A stretch of DNA of 64,000 nt. Source: an uncultured Flavobacteriales bacterium (lineage in GTDB: Bacteria > Bacteroidota > Bacteroidia > Flavobacteriales > Schleiferiaceae). The stretch covers positions 1-64,000 of the forward strand of contig CAJXKC010000004.1 of assembly GCA_913055685.1 (NCBI GenBank), given 5' to 3'. The notes beneath the pieces were generated by a model. That model did not search any database. It was given only the letters and a program-made list of their open reading frames with translations, and was not told the DNA's origin. This document shows positions 1 through 7,548 of the stretch, piece after piece (position 1 is the stretch's first letter; each line of letters begins with the position of its first letter). Position numbers and translations under genes: made by a program.

Positions 1-69
1 TTTTGAACTGATTTACAGTGAGTTAAATCAATCCCTAGGCGAATGTCAGTGCCTGTTTTTAAAGCTTTG

Positions 70-143
<74 letters not shown>

Positions 144-261
144 ATTATTTCCAGAGTTATTTTTTGAAAAGGTGCTCTTCCTTTATTCCGTTTCTGTAAC
201 GGGGCTGCAAATATAAGGAGGAATTTAATCCCCGCAAGGCTTGCAGCAATTTTATTGAAAA

Positions 262-543
262 TTATACAATCTCCGCACTAAGGCCGCGGTGCAAGAGGCT
301 ACTGCACTTGGGTTCCAGCTCTTCGTAAGCGCCAGATTTTACACTGCATTTTCCCTTATAGTGGGTAATAACCGCGCATTGCTCGGCTTGCTCCGGACTA
401 TGCTCACAAACTTCAATTAAAGAGGTAATCACCCAGTCAAAGGTGTTCACTTCGTCATTGTGTAAAACGATTTCATGCCAGCTGCCTACTTGCACTAAGA
501 CCTCCGACTCTTCTTGATACTTTCTTTTTTCCTCAAACTTCAT
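262..543 (-). CDS. clpS: ATP-dependent Clp protease adaptor ClpS
   Basis: A 93-residue adaptor of the ClpS fold that delivers N-degron substrates to the ClpA/ClpC-ClpP protease in the cytoplasm. The family signature LHNDEVNTFDWVI is at residues 27-39, and the substrate-pocket residues known from the family (Asn and Asp of HND, then a His) correspond to N29, D30 and H61. Length is normal for ClpS. Its ATG overlaps the TGA of the upstream plsY gene (ATGA), so the two are probably translationally coupled. The C-terminal tail is slightly variable but no key residue is missing. Confidence 0.93.
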   Translation of the reverse strand: MKFEEKRKYQEESEVLVQVGSWHEIVLHNDEVNTFDWVITSLIEVCEHSPEQAEQCAVITHYKGKCSVKSGAYEELEPKCSSLLHRGLSAEIV

Positions 544-1160
544 TCTTCGTGACGGGCTTTAGATGGAAAACGTACTTTATTTTCTTCGCCCCTAAAGAGG
601 CGTACAATATTCTTACGATGGGTTGCCAATACCAATAGGGCAATGGCAATACTAAAAATAACTAAAATTTGCGAAGGCTCCTGAAAGCGGTACACCAACC
701 AAAAGGGTAAAGAGACTGCGGCAGCCATACTGGATACCGATACGATGCGGCTAATCAATAAACTTAAAAGGAAGGTGAGCATTGCCAATAAAGCCGCCCC
801 CGGATGCAGGGCAATCACCACTCCCAATAAGGTGGCAATTCCCTTTCCCCCTCTAAAGCCTACAAAGAGCGGAAAGATATGTCCTAAGACCGCCGTAAAG
901 CCAATTAGTAACATGTGCACTGCACTGCCCGCATAGGAGCTATACGCAATCAATTGCACCGCTAAAAAGCCTTTGAAGGCATCGAGAACCAAAACGGCTA
1001 TCCCAATCTTAGTCCCTAAAACTCTAAAGGAATTGGTGGCACCGGCATTGCCGCTACCATGTTCCCTTAGATCTAGGCCCTTAAACCATTTACCGAGCCA
1101 CACCGACCAAGCCGTGGAGCCTAATAAATAAGCAGCGATAAATAAGAGTAGCAGTTCCAT
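540..1160 (-). CDS. plsY: glycerol-3-phosphate acyltransferase PlsY
   Basis: Integral membrane acyltransferase that uses acyl-phosphate to acylate glycerol-3-phosphate, the first step of phospholipid synthesis in the PlsX/PlsY pathway. The 206 residues contain several hydrophobic helices and the three cytoplasmic PlsY motifs: HGSGNAGATN near residues 34-43, GHIFPLFVGFRGGKG near 93-107, and HRKNIVRLFRGEE near the C terminus. Length fits the family. A TATTTTTG -7 box on the minus strand at 1165-1172 lies only a few bases upstream of the ATG. It is co-directional with clpS and overlaps its start. Confidence 0.95.
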   Translation of the reverse strand: MELLLLFIAAYLLGSTAWSVWLGKWFKGLDLREHGSGNAGATNSFRVLGTKIGIAVLVLDAFKGFLAVQLIAYSSYAGSAVHMLLIGFTAVLGHIFPLFVGFRGGKGIATLLGVVIALHPGAALLAMLTFLLSLLISRIVSVSSMAAAVSLPFWLVYRFQEPSQILVIFSIAIALLVLATHRKNIVRLFRGEENKVRFPSKARHEE

Positions 1161-1185
1161 GGGGCAAAAATAGGAATTCTATTTC

Positions 1186-1269
1186 CTAAACGCAGAGTTC
1201 GCAAAGAAGACAAAGCAAAGGCTGGGGAAGCTATAGCTCTTTATACCCTTTGCGTCCTTTGCGTTTAAA
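1186..1269. repeat. imperfect inverted repeat of an AAACGCAAAG-type element
   Basis: Arms at 1186-1206 and 1248-1269 are near-complementary; the second arm reversed reads TTTAAACGCAAAGGACGCAAAG, the first CTAAACGCAGAGTTCGCAAAG. A related segment CCTAAACGCAAAGAAGCAAAGG sits at 12051-12072 downstream of another gene, so this looks like a dispersed intergenic repeat. It fills the spacer between plsY and purL. Confidence 0.6.
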
Positions 1270-1270
1270 T

Positions 1271-1297
1271 AAAAAAGCCCCAGTTATAAACTGAGGC
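1271..1297 (-). terminator. intrinsic terminator of purL
   Basis: On the minus strand a 9-bp stem (GCCTCAGTT with AACTGGGGC, one G-U pair) closes a 3-base loop and is followed by six T. It lies 28 bases beyond the purL stop codon. Confidence 0.85.
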
Positions 1298-1324
1298 TCT
1301 ATATCTAGTGCTAAAATCTAATCC

Positions 1325-3565
1325 TTACTTGGTCATAATCTCACCCAGGGAGTTGTCGTAAATCGATTTGTACTCGTCTACATGACCCCAGTCGATATCA
1401 TCAATACGGATGCTGCCTTTGGTAACGTGACCCAAGAGGTCAAATTCTACTCCGTTCAACATCATAAGGTCGATGAAGGCATCTTCATTATCCGGGTTCA
1501 CCGATACGACCACGCGACTCTGACTTTCACCAAATAGATAGGCATCGCGGCGAATAGCCGAATCTGAAGTGATATCGAAGCCTAGGTTTCCGGCCATAGC
1601 CGATTCCATTAAGGCTACAAATAAACCACCTTCCGATACATCGTGAGCTGAAGCCAATAGACCCTTGCGGATCAACATCTTAATTTGCTCCTGGTTGGCA
1701 TATTCTTCCTCCAGGCTGAAGAATGGCGTAGAAGAGGCATTTACCCCGTGTACTTCCACCAAATACTGACTACTGGAGATATCATTGCGGTTTTCACCGA
1801 TCATATAAATCAGATCGCCTTTCTCCGCAAAGCCCATCGGAGTGATGTATTTCTTGTCCTCGATAATCCCAATCATACCAATGGTAGGGGTAGGAAATAC
1901 CGGCTCCGTTTTGTCTTTTAATACGGTCTGGTTGTAGAAACTCACATTACCACCAGTAACTGGGGTTTGGAATTTCTCACAAGCCTCACCCATACCTTTA
2001 ATCGCATTTACAAACTGCCAGTATACTTCTGGATTGTAAGGGTTACCGAAGTTTAAGCAATTGGTAATAGCCGATGGAATACCACCCGAAACCACAATAT
2101 TACGCGCGGCTTCCGCCACCGCAATCATTGCCCCTTGCTTAGGATCGGCATGCACATAACGGGCATTACAATCAACGGTCATCGCTAAAGCGCGATTGGT
2201 GTCCTTAAGGTTTACCACCGCAGCATCGGTAGGACGGTTGGTACTCATGTTTACGGTACCTACCATTGAGTCGTATTGCTCGTAAACAAAGCGCTTAGAA
2301 GCAATATTGGGATGCCCCATCAATTGCTTGGCTACCGCTTGTAAATCTTCCGGTACCTCAATGCTGTTAATATCAAAGGCCTTATACTCTTGGTAATAGG
2401 CAGGCTCTTTATGCTCGCGGTAATATACTGGCGCTCCGCCACCCAAAACTAATGGATCCGCAGGAGTTTCAGCATAGAGTTCACCGTGCCAGTAATAGCT
2501 CAGGCGATCTTCGTCGATCACGTGACCAATCTCTGCACAAGGAAGATCCCATTTGTCAAAAATGGCTAATACTTCCGCCTCGCGGCCTTTTTCGATTACC
2601 GCCAACATACGCTCTTGCGACTCACTCAAAAGGATTTCCCAAGGCTGCATATCGTCTTGGCGGGTCGGTACTTTATCCAAATGGATTTCCATACCTAAGC
2701 CGGCGGCGGCACTCATTTCTGAAGTAGAACAAGTGATACCCGCGGCACCCATATCTTGCATACCTACGATGGCACCGGTCTGGGCCAACTCCATGGTAGC
2801 TTCTAATAATTTCTTTTCTTGGAAAGGATCACCTACCTGTACTGATGGAATGTCATCAGCCGAAGCTTCGGTTAAATCCTTAGAGGCAAAAGCTGCACCC
2901 GCGATTCCATCTTTACCGGTATAAGAACCAATGATGAAAACCGGGTTTCCTGGACCACCACTCTTGGCGCTGATCATCTTGTCTTTTTCGGTATGCAGGA
3001 TACCCGCTGAGAAGGCATTTACCAAGGGGTTTTGCTCATAGCAAGGGTCGAAATAAACCTCACCGCCTACGGTAGGAATACCAAATGAGTTACCGTAATC
3101 GCCGATACCTTTGGTTACCCCTTTTAACAACCATTTGGTACGCTCGCTGTCGGCCTTACCAAAGCGTAAAGAGTTAAGTTGCGCAATAGGGCGGGCGCCC
3201 ATGGTAAAGATATCGCGGTTAATACCACCTACACCGGTAGCGGCACCTTGATATGGCTCTAGGGCCGATGGGTGATTATGCGATTCAATCTTAAAAGCAC
3301 AGGCCAAACCTTCGCCAATGTCTACCAATCCGGCGTTTTCCTCTCCGGCTTTCACCAACATGTGGGGGCCATCTTTAGGAAGAGTTTTTAGCCAAACAAT
3401 AGAGTTCTTATACGAACAGTGCTCACTCCACATTACGGAGTAAATGCTTAATTCATTAAAGTTGGGGGTACGCCCTAAGATTTCTTTGATCTTGTCAAAT
3501 TCTTCGGGAAGAAGTCCCAGTTCTTTGGCGGTATCAACCGTGGTCGCTTCTAAGCTGTGATCCAT
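1325..3565 (-). CDS. purL: phosphoribosylformylglycinamidine synthase subunit PurL (small type)
   Basis: Catalytic synthetase subunit that converts FGAR, ATP and glutamine-derived ammonia to FGAM in purine synthesis. With 746 residues it is the small PurL class, which needs separate PurQ and PurS; neither is in this window. Visible motifs are [11 protein letters not shown] (residues 45-55, catalytic His), the ATP/metal segment [20 protein letters not shown], and two AIRS-like halves. I chose ATG 3565 (MDHSLEATT) because a further in-frame upstream extension of 24 residues has no family similarity and would run through the divergent promoter region, where TACCTTTG occurs at 3591-3598 on the minus strand. 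Confidence 0.95.
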   Translation of the reverse strand: MDHSLEATTVDTAKELGLLPEEFDKIKEILGRTPNFNELSIYSVMWSEHCSYKNSIVWLKTLPKDGPHMLVKAGEENAGLVDIGEGLACAFKIESHNHPSALEPYQGAATGVGGINRDIFTMGARPIAQLNSLRFGKADSERTKWLLKGVTKGIGDYGNSFGIPTVGGEVYFDPCYEQNPLVNAFSAGILHTEKDKMISAKSGGPGNPVFIIGSYTGKDGIAGAAFASKDLTEASADDIPSVQVGDPFQEKKLLEATMELAQTGAIVGMQDMGAAGITCSTSEMSAAAGLGMEIHLDKVPTRQDDMQPWEILLSESQERMLAVIEKGREAEVLAIFDKWDLPCAEIGHVIDEDRLSYYWHGELYAETPADPLVLGGGAPVYYREHKEPAYYQEYKAFDINSIEVPEDLQAVAKQLMGHPNIASKRFVYEQYDSMVGTVNMSTNRPTDAAVVNLKDTNRALAMTVDCNARYVHADPKQGAMIAVAEAARNIVVSGGIPSAITNCLNFGNPYNPEVYWQFVNAIKGMGEACEKFQTPVTGGNVSFYNQTVLKDKTEPVFPTPTIGMIGIIEDKKYITPMGFAEKGDLIYMIGENRNDISSSQYLVEVHGVNASSTPFFSLEEEYANQEQIKMLIRKGLLASAHDVSEGGLFVALMESAMAGNLGFDITSDSAIRRDAYLFGESQSRVVVSVNPDNEDAFIDLMMLNGVEFDLLGHVTKGSIRIDDIDWGHVDEYKSIYDNSLGEIMTK

Positions 3566-3666
3566 GATAATTGTATCAAAAAATGCGCAGCAAAGGTAGG
3601 GGTTTTTATAGGAAGCTTGGGCTGAAGATATCCACAAATGGCCGCTTTTTACTTACTTCGCAGCAA

Positions 3667-4383
3667 ATGCTTTTTACCAATTCAAAATTCGAGATTATTG
3701 TGCTGGGCGCCGGCCGGGGAGGAACCTCGCTGATTGGGGCTTTGCTCGATGCGCATTCCGCCCTCGAGATCGCCTTGGAAGAGCATGTGAATGAGACCAT
3801 TGTGCCGGCCGACTATTCCAAAAAGCTGGCTCAGCCCGAAAAGGCACTTAAGGCATTTATCAAGGCTTGCGAAGCCGATGGCAAAGCTAGCGGCCTACGC
3901 TATGGTAATAAATTAACCACCGAGCAATTGGGCTTTGTGGAAGATTTTGGTCGCAATGAGGAAATGCGTCAAGTTCTGGTCCAAAAATTATTGAAGGGTC
4001 GCAAGATTGTCTTCATCACCCGCGATGGTCGCAATTGCATCCATTCCAAAATGGAACGCACCGGCGCTGATTACCAGACCGCGCTTTTTTACTGGAAGCA
4101 TTCGGTCGATTTACTGCGCTATCTCGAAAAACAAGACCTCGATCTATACCGCTTCAAATACGAGGATCTTCTGCAAGAACCAGAGGCCACGCTTAGGGGA
4201 CTTTGCCAATTCCTGAACATCGACTACCAAGATCAAATGTGGCAGGGCAGCAATAGCAATCGTATTTCGGAACAATACCGTCAGCCGGGTTTGGATACCT
4301 CTAAACTGCGCGTATCCGATGACTCGCGCATTAAGTGGCAGGATATTGAGGCAGAGCTTCGGTATTTGGGGTATGAGATGTGA
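3667..4383 (+). CDS. sulfotransferase family protein
   Basis: Predicted PAPS-dependent sulfotransferase of 238 residues. The 5'-phosphosulfate loop is GAGRGGTSLIGALLD close to the N terminus, and a 3'-phosphate motif RDGRNCIHSKM follows in the middle with the conserved Arg and Ser; KYEDLLQEPEATLRGLCQFL is the usual late family segment. The acceptor is unknown. ATG 3667 (MLFTNSKFEIIVLGAGRGG) fits because it precedes the first beta strand; an upstream ATG at 3571 would add 32 residues without similarity. The last codons and the TGA stop are made of the heptamer repeat that begins at 4381, so the natural C terminus may have been replaced. Monocistronic, divergent from purL. Confidence 0.8.
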   Translation: MLFTNSKFEIIVLGAGRGGTSLIGALLDAHSALEIALEEHVNETIVPADYSKKLAQPEKALKAFIKACEADGKASGLRYGNKLTTEQLGFVEDFGRNEEMRQVLVQKLLKGRKIVFITRDGRNCIHSKMERTGADYQTALFYWKHSVDLLRYLEKQDLDLYRFKYEDLLQEPEATLRGLCQFLNIDYQDQMWQGSNSNRISEQYRQPGLDTSKLRVSDDSRIKWQDIEAELRYLGYEM

Positions 4384-4445
4384 GATGTGAGATGTGGGAG
4401 GTGAGATGTGGGAGGTGAGATGTGAGACGTGAGACGTGAGACTTG
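4381..4445. repeat. heptamer tandem array (left part, interrupted by the IS)
   Basis: Nine successive 7-base units of the form TGAGATG, TGGGAGG, TGAGACG and TGAGACT run from 4381 to 4443, followed by TG and then the insertion sequence. Right of the IS, removing one TTG target copy rejoins the array in phase (TGAGACT TGAGACT GAGAGGA). The first unit supplies the stop codon of the sulfotransferase gene. Confidence 0.9.
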
Positions 4446-4470
4446 TGTCCATCCCTGATATAGGTTGACC
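4446..4470 (+). repeat. IS left terminal inverted repeat (IRL)
   Basis: 25 bases beginning TGTCCATCCCTGAT and ending GGTTGACC. It matches the right end in inverted orientation except for three or so positions near the tip and centre. Confidence 0.9.
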
Positions 4471-4489
4471 ACAATTAAAGTGATCAACT

Positions 4490-4888
4490 ATGAAAGCAAA
4501 TCTCAGATCAATTCAAAAGCAACGTCGTTACTCGGAAGAGTTTAAGCGCTCGATAGTTTCTGATTACGAGTCAGGGAAGTATAGTGTTTTGCAGCTGGAG
4601 CGACTGCACGGCGTTGGGAACCCTACCATTTACAAATGGATTTATAAATATTCTACCTTTAACCAAGAAGGTTATAGAGTCGTGGAAAGTAAATCAAGTA
4701 GTCAATCCAAGGTCAAGGATTTAGAAAGGAAGGTAAGGGAGCTGGAAGCCCTTTTAGGCCGTAAGCAAGTAAAGATAGAGTACCTAGAGACCATGATGGA
4801 GGTCGCTAAAGAGGAACTTAATATCGACATTAAAAAAAACTTCGACACCTCACAATCCAACGGTTTAAAAGGCGGAAAGCAAAGATGA
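4490..4888 (+). CDS. IS3-family transposase OrfA (helix-turn-helix subunit)
   Basis: The 132-residue DNA-binding subunit that recognises the IS ends. Residues 11-50 form the HTH_Tnp_1/IS3 OrfA domain (RRYSEEFKRSIVSDYESGK, then NPTIYKWIYKYS), and residues about 70-110 form a leucine-rich coiled coil (VKDLERKVRELEALLGRKQ), typical for OrfA multimerisation. Its ATGA stop overlaps the orfB ATG. A slippery heptamer A AAA AAC lies in phase at 4834-4840, so both a separate OrfA and an OrfAB fusion may be made. Confidence 0.93.
   Translation: MKANLRSIQKQRRYSEEFKRSIVSDYESGKYSVLQLERLHGVGNPTIYKWIYKYSTFNQEGYRVVESKSSSQSKVKDLERKVRELEALLGRKQVKIEYLETMMEVAKEELNIDIKKNFDTSQSNGLKGGKQR
4834..4840 (+). promoter_or_regulatory. 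candidate programmed -1 ribosomal frameshift site
   Basis: The heptamer A AAA AAC sits in the orfA reading frame (codons AAA 4835-4837 and AAC 4838-4840). After a -1 slip the new frame reads AAA AAA CTT and stays open into orfB; the nearest in-frame stop in that frame (TAA 4831-4833) is immediately upstream of the slip site. This is the X XXY YYZ form used by IS3 elements to make the OrfAB transposase. Frameshifting itself is inferred. Confidence 0.75.
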
Positions 4889-5727
4889 GCTTCTCATTAA
4901 ATGCGCTTTACCGAGAAGCTGGTTTAAGCAAGCAGGCGGTTGATCAGTACCAGCGCCGTCAGCTCCTGTTTGATAACAGGCTGCGCCAATTAGTTCTCGA
5001 AGCAGACGAGCTGCGAGAAGAACACCCAGGTTGTGGGGTTAGCAAGATGTATAGCATCCTCAATCCAGACTTTATAGGTCGGGATCGATTTATTGAGGTA
5101 CTAATGGAGCTGGGTTACCGATTAAAGAAAAAGAAGAATTATCGGCGCACCACTATTGCAGGCAACAAGTTCTATCCCAACTTGATAAAAGGCTTAAAAG
5201 TAGACGGCCCTTCCCAAGTATGGCAAAGTGATATTACTTATATCCCTTTGGGAAACAGGCATTACTATGCCACTTTTATCATTGATGTGTACACTAAGAA
5301 GATCGTTGTTTACCAACTTACAGACCACATGCGTGCTACCGCAAACGTCGCTGCACTTAAGATGGCGCTAAAGGATCATGCTCCTCCGAATATCCATCAT
5401 TCGGATCGAGGTAGTCAATATACCTACAGCGCTTACGTTGAGCTTTTGCGTGAAAATGGCTGCCAGATAAGCATGGCCACATCTGCTCAGGACAATGCTT
5501 ATGCGGAAAGAATAAACTTAACCATCAAGGAAGAATATCTTGATCATTGGCGTCCTCAAGACTTTAAACAGCTAAAAAAGTTTCTTAGCAAAGCAGTTTT
5601 GAATTACAATCAAAAACGACATCACAATAACCTTGGCAAAGTGAGTCCTGCTAACTTTGAAAAAAGTCTTTCGGGGATGCACCCCCGAAAGATCATTACG
5701 ATCTTTAATAATGAAGTGTTAACCTAA
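4885..5727 (+). CDS. IS3-family transposase OrfB (DDE integrase core)
   Basis: Catalytic subunit of 280 residues. An HTH_21-type segment (residues about 38-90) precedes the rve integrase core, whose acidic triad reads as D116 (WQSDITYIP), D174 (HHSDRGSQYT) and E208 (NAYAERIN). Spacing between the last two is 33 residues, slightly shorter than the 35 of the standard IS3 DD(35)E core, because the loop before the Glu is two residues shorter. No disruption is seen. Translation may start at the ATG overlapping the orfA stop, or arise by -1 frameshift from orfA. Confidence 0.95.
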   Translation: MSFSLNALYREAGLSKQAVDQYQRRQLLFDNRLRQLVLEADELREEHPGCGVSKMYSILNPDFIGRDRFIEVLMELGYRLKKKKNYRRTTIAGNKFYPNLIKGLKVDGPSQVWQSDITYIPLGNRHYYATFIIDVYTKKIVVYQLTDHMRATANVAALKMALKDHAPPNIHHSDRGSQYTYSAYVELLRENGCQISMATSAQDNAYAERINLTIKEEYLDHWRPQDFKQLKKFLSKAVLNYNQKRHHNNLGKVSPANFEKSLSGMHPRKIITIFNNEVLT

Positions 5728-5731
5728 AAAC

Positions 5732-5756
5732 GGTCAACCTTAATCAGGGATGGGCA
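5732..5756 (-). repeat. IS right terminal inverted repeat (IRR)
   Basis: Begins GGTCAACC and ends GGGATGGGCA on the plus strand; inverted it gives TGCCCATCCCTGATTAAGG followed by TTGACC, matching the left end. It starts five bases after the orfB stop codon. The adjacent TTG at 5757-5759 is the target duplication. Confidence 0.9.
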
Positions 5757-5827
5757 TTGAGACTGAGAGGAGACCTTTCTTTTGGTTTAAGGGCTTGGAT
5801 CCTGGCGCCAGAATCTGTGTTAACAAT

Positions 5828-6222
5828 GTCACCCTGAGCGTCCGATTGCAAATCGGACTGGTCGAAGGGCGGCACTTAGTGTGATGTAAGGATCTAATTT
5901 GAGTATAAACTTAGGGTCCTAGCGTCAAAATCGGTGAGCCCATTGTCATCCTGAGCGTCCGATTGCAAATCGGACTGGTCGAAGGGCGACACTTAGTGTG
6001 ATTTAAGGATCTAATTTGAGTATAAACTTAGGGTCTAGCGTCAAAATCGGTGAACCCATTGTCACCCTGAGCGTCCGATTGTAAATCGGACTGCTCGAAG
6101 GGCGGCACTTAGTGTGATGTAAGGATCTAATTTGAGTATAAACTTAGGGTCCTAGCATCAAAATCGGTGAGCCCATTGTCATCCTGAGCGTCCGATTGCA
6201 AATCGGACTGGTCGAAGGACGT
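5828..6222. repeat. 117-bp tandem repeat with internal perfect palindrome, 3.4 units
   Basis: Units start at 5828, 5945, 6061 and 6178 (lengths 117, 116, 117 and a truncated last copy of about 45). Each begins GTCAYCCTGAGC, then a perfect 8-bp inverted repeat GTCCGATT/AATCGGAC with a 3-base loop, then TGGTCGAAGG. The CCTGAGC...GTCGAAGG frame resembles an interspersed intergenic repeat common in Bacteroidota (from memory), here split by the palindrome. Unit three has a GTA loop and TGCTCGAAG. A diverged half unit seems to precede the first copy. No open reading frame of note runs through it. Together with 5757-5827 and 6223-6401 this makes up a 640-base gene-free stretch. Confidence 0.9.
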
Positions 6223-6261
6223 CCTCAAACGCTGCACAGAATAAGCCTTTTTCCCTTTTTT

Positions 6262-6342
6262 TAGATACTAGATACTAGTTACGCCCTCCTCTAGATTCTA
6301 GGTTCTACATTCTAGGTTCTACCTTCTACATTCTACACTCTT
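6262..6342. repeat. two heptamer tandem arrays
   Basis: First array: TAGATAC, TAGATAC, TAGTTAC at 6262-6282. Second array: seven units at 6294-6342, six of the form NNTTCTA (GA, GG, CA, GG, CC, CA) and a degenerate last unit CACTCTT. The two arrays share the 7-base period but not the sequence. No coding signal is seen. Confidence 0.85.
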
Positions 6343-6346
6343 CCCC

Positions 6347-6380
6347 AAAAAAAATCCCGACGCTCCAAAGAGGCCGGGAT
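6347..6380 (-). terminator. intrinsic terminator of the T9SS cargo gene
   Basis: On the minus strand ATCCCGGC pairs with GTCGGGAT, with an inner CTC/GAG stem and TTTG loop, followed by eight T. It lies about 22 bases past the stop codon of the 6402-7439 gene. Confidence 0.9.
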
Positions 6381-6401
6381 CTAAAACGCAGGAATTCCCG
6401 C

Positions 6402-7439
6402 TTATTTCTTTACAAATTGCTTTTCGCCGATCAGGCCTTTATCGGTCTTGATGCGAAGGATATAAGTACCCTTGGCTAAAGATTCTACTTGTACTTGGTC
6501 TTGGCGGTCTAAGCTGCCACTAAGCATTAGCTGGCCTTGCATATTTACAATCTCGAAGCTGCTATGGTCATCGCTTACAATATTGATAAAACGCGTGCTT
6601 GGATTAGGGAATAATTGAATGTCTGCTTTAGCGATAGCCGCTGCTTCGCGAATGCTAAAGAAGTTTTCATTGCTTAGGATATAGGTGTCGTAAAGCGACC
6701 ATTCATTATTTACGTCTAAGTCGTAAAAGCTAAAGCTGCTAATCTTGCCATTGGCATCATTCGTAACCCGCACTTGCTCTTCCACTGTATTATTGAAATT
6801 GCTGTATAAATTAGCGCTGTCTAAACCATTACTGCCGTAGTAAAAACGCACGGTTTGTACGGGGAAGCTGGTACCCATAAAGTTGATACTTAATAATAAA
6901 GAGTCACAGCGACCATTGGCATCACGGAAGTAGTAGTAGCCAATTTCACCCAGAGCACCTTGACCAGGTACTCCTGCGCGGGCGCTGTCTAAACGGCCAT
7001 TGCCATTGTAGTAAAGGGCTAATTCTTGAGCAAGGCTAAGCTGACCATTACCGGTAGTATCGGCGTAAATTTGGTATAAGCTATCTAGGCCATTAGCATC
7101 GCGGAAAATGTAGTCTATTTGTACCGTATCCTGACTAAAAGCGTCGCGGATGGCGACAATGTTTACGCCCGCTGCATTACTGCAATCCCAGTTACCATAA
7201 ATGGTATCCGACCACTCACGGCCGTTCAAGTAAAAGCCATTCGCATCTTTCTGGAAATCTACTACTCCAAAAGTATCCGCCGGAGAAACCGTTGGATCAA
7301 GGTTAGTTAAACGGGTATAATCGATAAAATTATCATCGAAGATCATTTCAATATTGCGCAAAAGGGAAGGGGAGAACTCGCCTTGCGCCTGAATGAAGAA
7401 GCCGCTTAATAAGAAGAGGCCAGTAATTAGTTTTTTCAT
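6402..7439 (-). CDS. secreted T9SS type A sorting-domain protein with NG-repeat region
   Basis: Extracellular or surface protein of unknown function, 345 residues. Residues 1-19 are a signal peptide (MKKLITGLFLLSGFFIQAQ). The C-terminal 72 residues are a Por/T9SS type A sorting domain (LFPNPSTRFINI at 276-287, then KGTYILRI and the basic KQFVKK end). The middle holds six copies of a degenerate motif, aromatic-x-(R/Y)-D-A-N-G-x-x-D-S, with NG at residues 67, 116, 147, 175, 204 and 230, spaced about 26-31 residues apart except for the first gap. The last four copies also keep DS or SS after NG. These resemble calcium-loop or RHS/YD-like repeats but match neither clearly. Single gene between two terminators. 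Confidence 0.8.
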   Translation of the reverse strand: MKKLITGLFLLSGFFIQAQGEFSPSLLRNIEMIFDDNFIDYTRLTNLDPTVSPADTFGVVDFQKDANGFYLNGREWSDTIYGNWDCSNAAGVNIVAIRDAFSQDTVQIDYIFRDANGLDSLYQIYADTTGNGQLSLAQELALYYNGNGRLDSARAGVPGQGALGEIGYYYFRDANGRCDSLLLSINFMGTSFPVQTVRFYYGSNGLDSANLYSNFNNTVEEQVRVTNDANGKISSFSFYDLDVNNEWSLYDTYILSNENFFSIREAAAIAKADIQLFPNPSTRFINIVSDDHSSFEIVNMQGQLMLSGSLDRQDQVQVESLAKGTYILRIKTDKGLIGEKQFVKK

Positions 7440-7505
7440 TATTATCTAGTTTATAAGCCTTACGCTAAACTTAGGTCTAGGGTTAGGTGTCTGCAAAAAT
7501 AAAAA

Positions 7506-7530
7506 AAGCCCGCCACACGGGCAGGCTTTT
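7506..7530 (-). terminator. intrinsic terminator of aconitase gene
   Basis: A GC-rich hairpin (GCCCG with CGGGC, extended by AAAGCC/GGCTTT alternatives) is followed on the minus strand by seven T. It lies 18 bases after the acn stop. Confidence 0.8.
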
Positions 7531-7548
7531 TAGCTTATTAACAGGCTT

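Larger units (their letters stand above)
4446..5756 (+). mobile_element. IS3-family insertion sequence, complete, 1311 bp
   Basis: A two-gene IS with overlapping orfA and orfB, bounded by imperfect 25-bp terminal inverted repeats that start with TG: left TGTCCATCCCTGATATAGG, right (inverted) TGCCCATCCCTGATTAAGG, both continuing TTGACC. It is flanked by the 3-bp direct repeat TTG (4443-4445 and 5757-5759), the size usual for several IS3 subgroups. Both reading frames are intact, the ends are intact and the target duplication is perfect, so the copy looks recent and possibly active. It lies inside a heptamer repeat array and disrupts no gene. Confidence 0.95.

Noticed and set aside
1325-3637. 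Longer purL start at 3637
   Set aside because: The 24 extra residues do not fit PurL and would cover the divergent promoter region.
5828-6222. CRISPR array
   Set aside because: The repeated unit is a full 117 bases with nearly identical sequence throughout; there are no short repeats alternating with unique spacers, and no cas genes.
6402-7439. EF-hand calcium protein
   Set aside because: The DANG motif lacks the 12-residue loop with acidic residues at the canonical positions.
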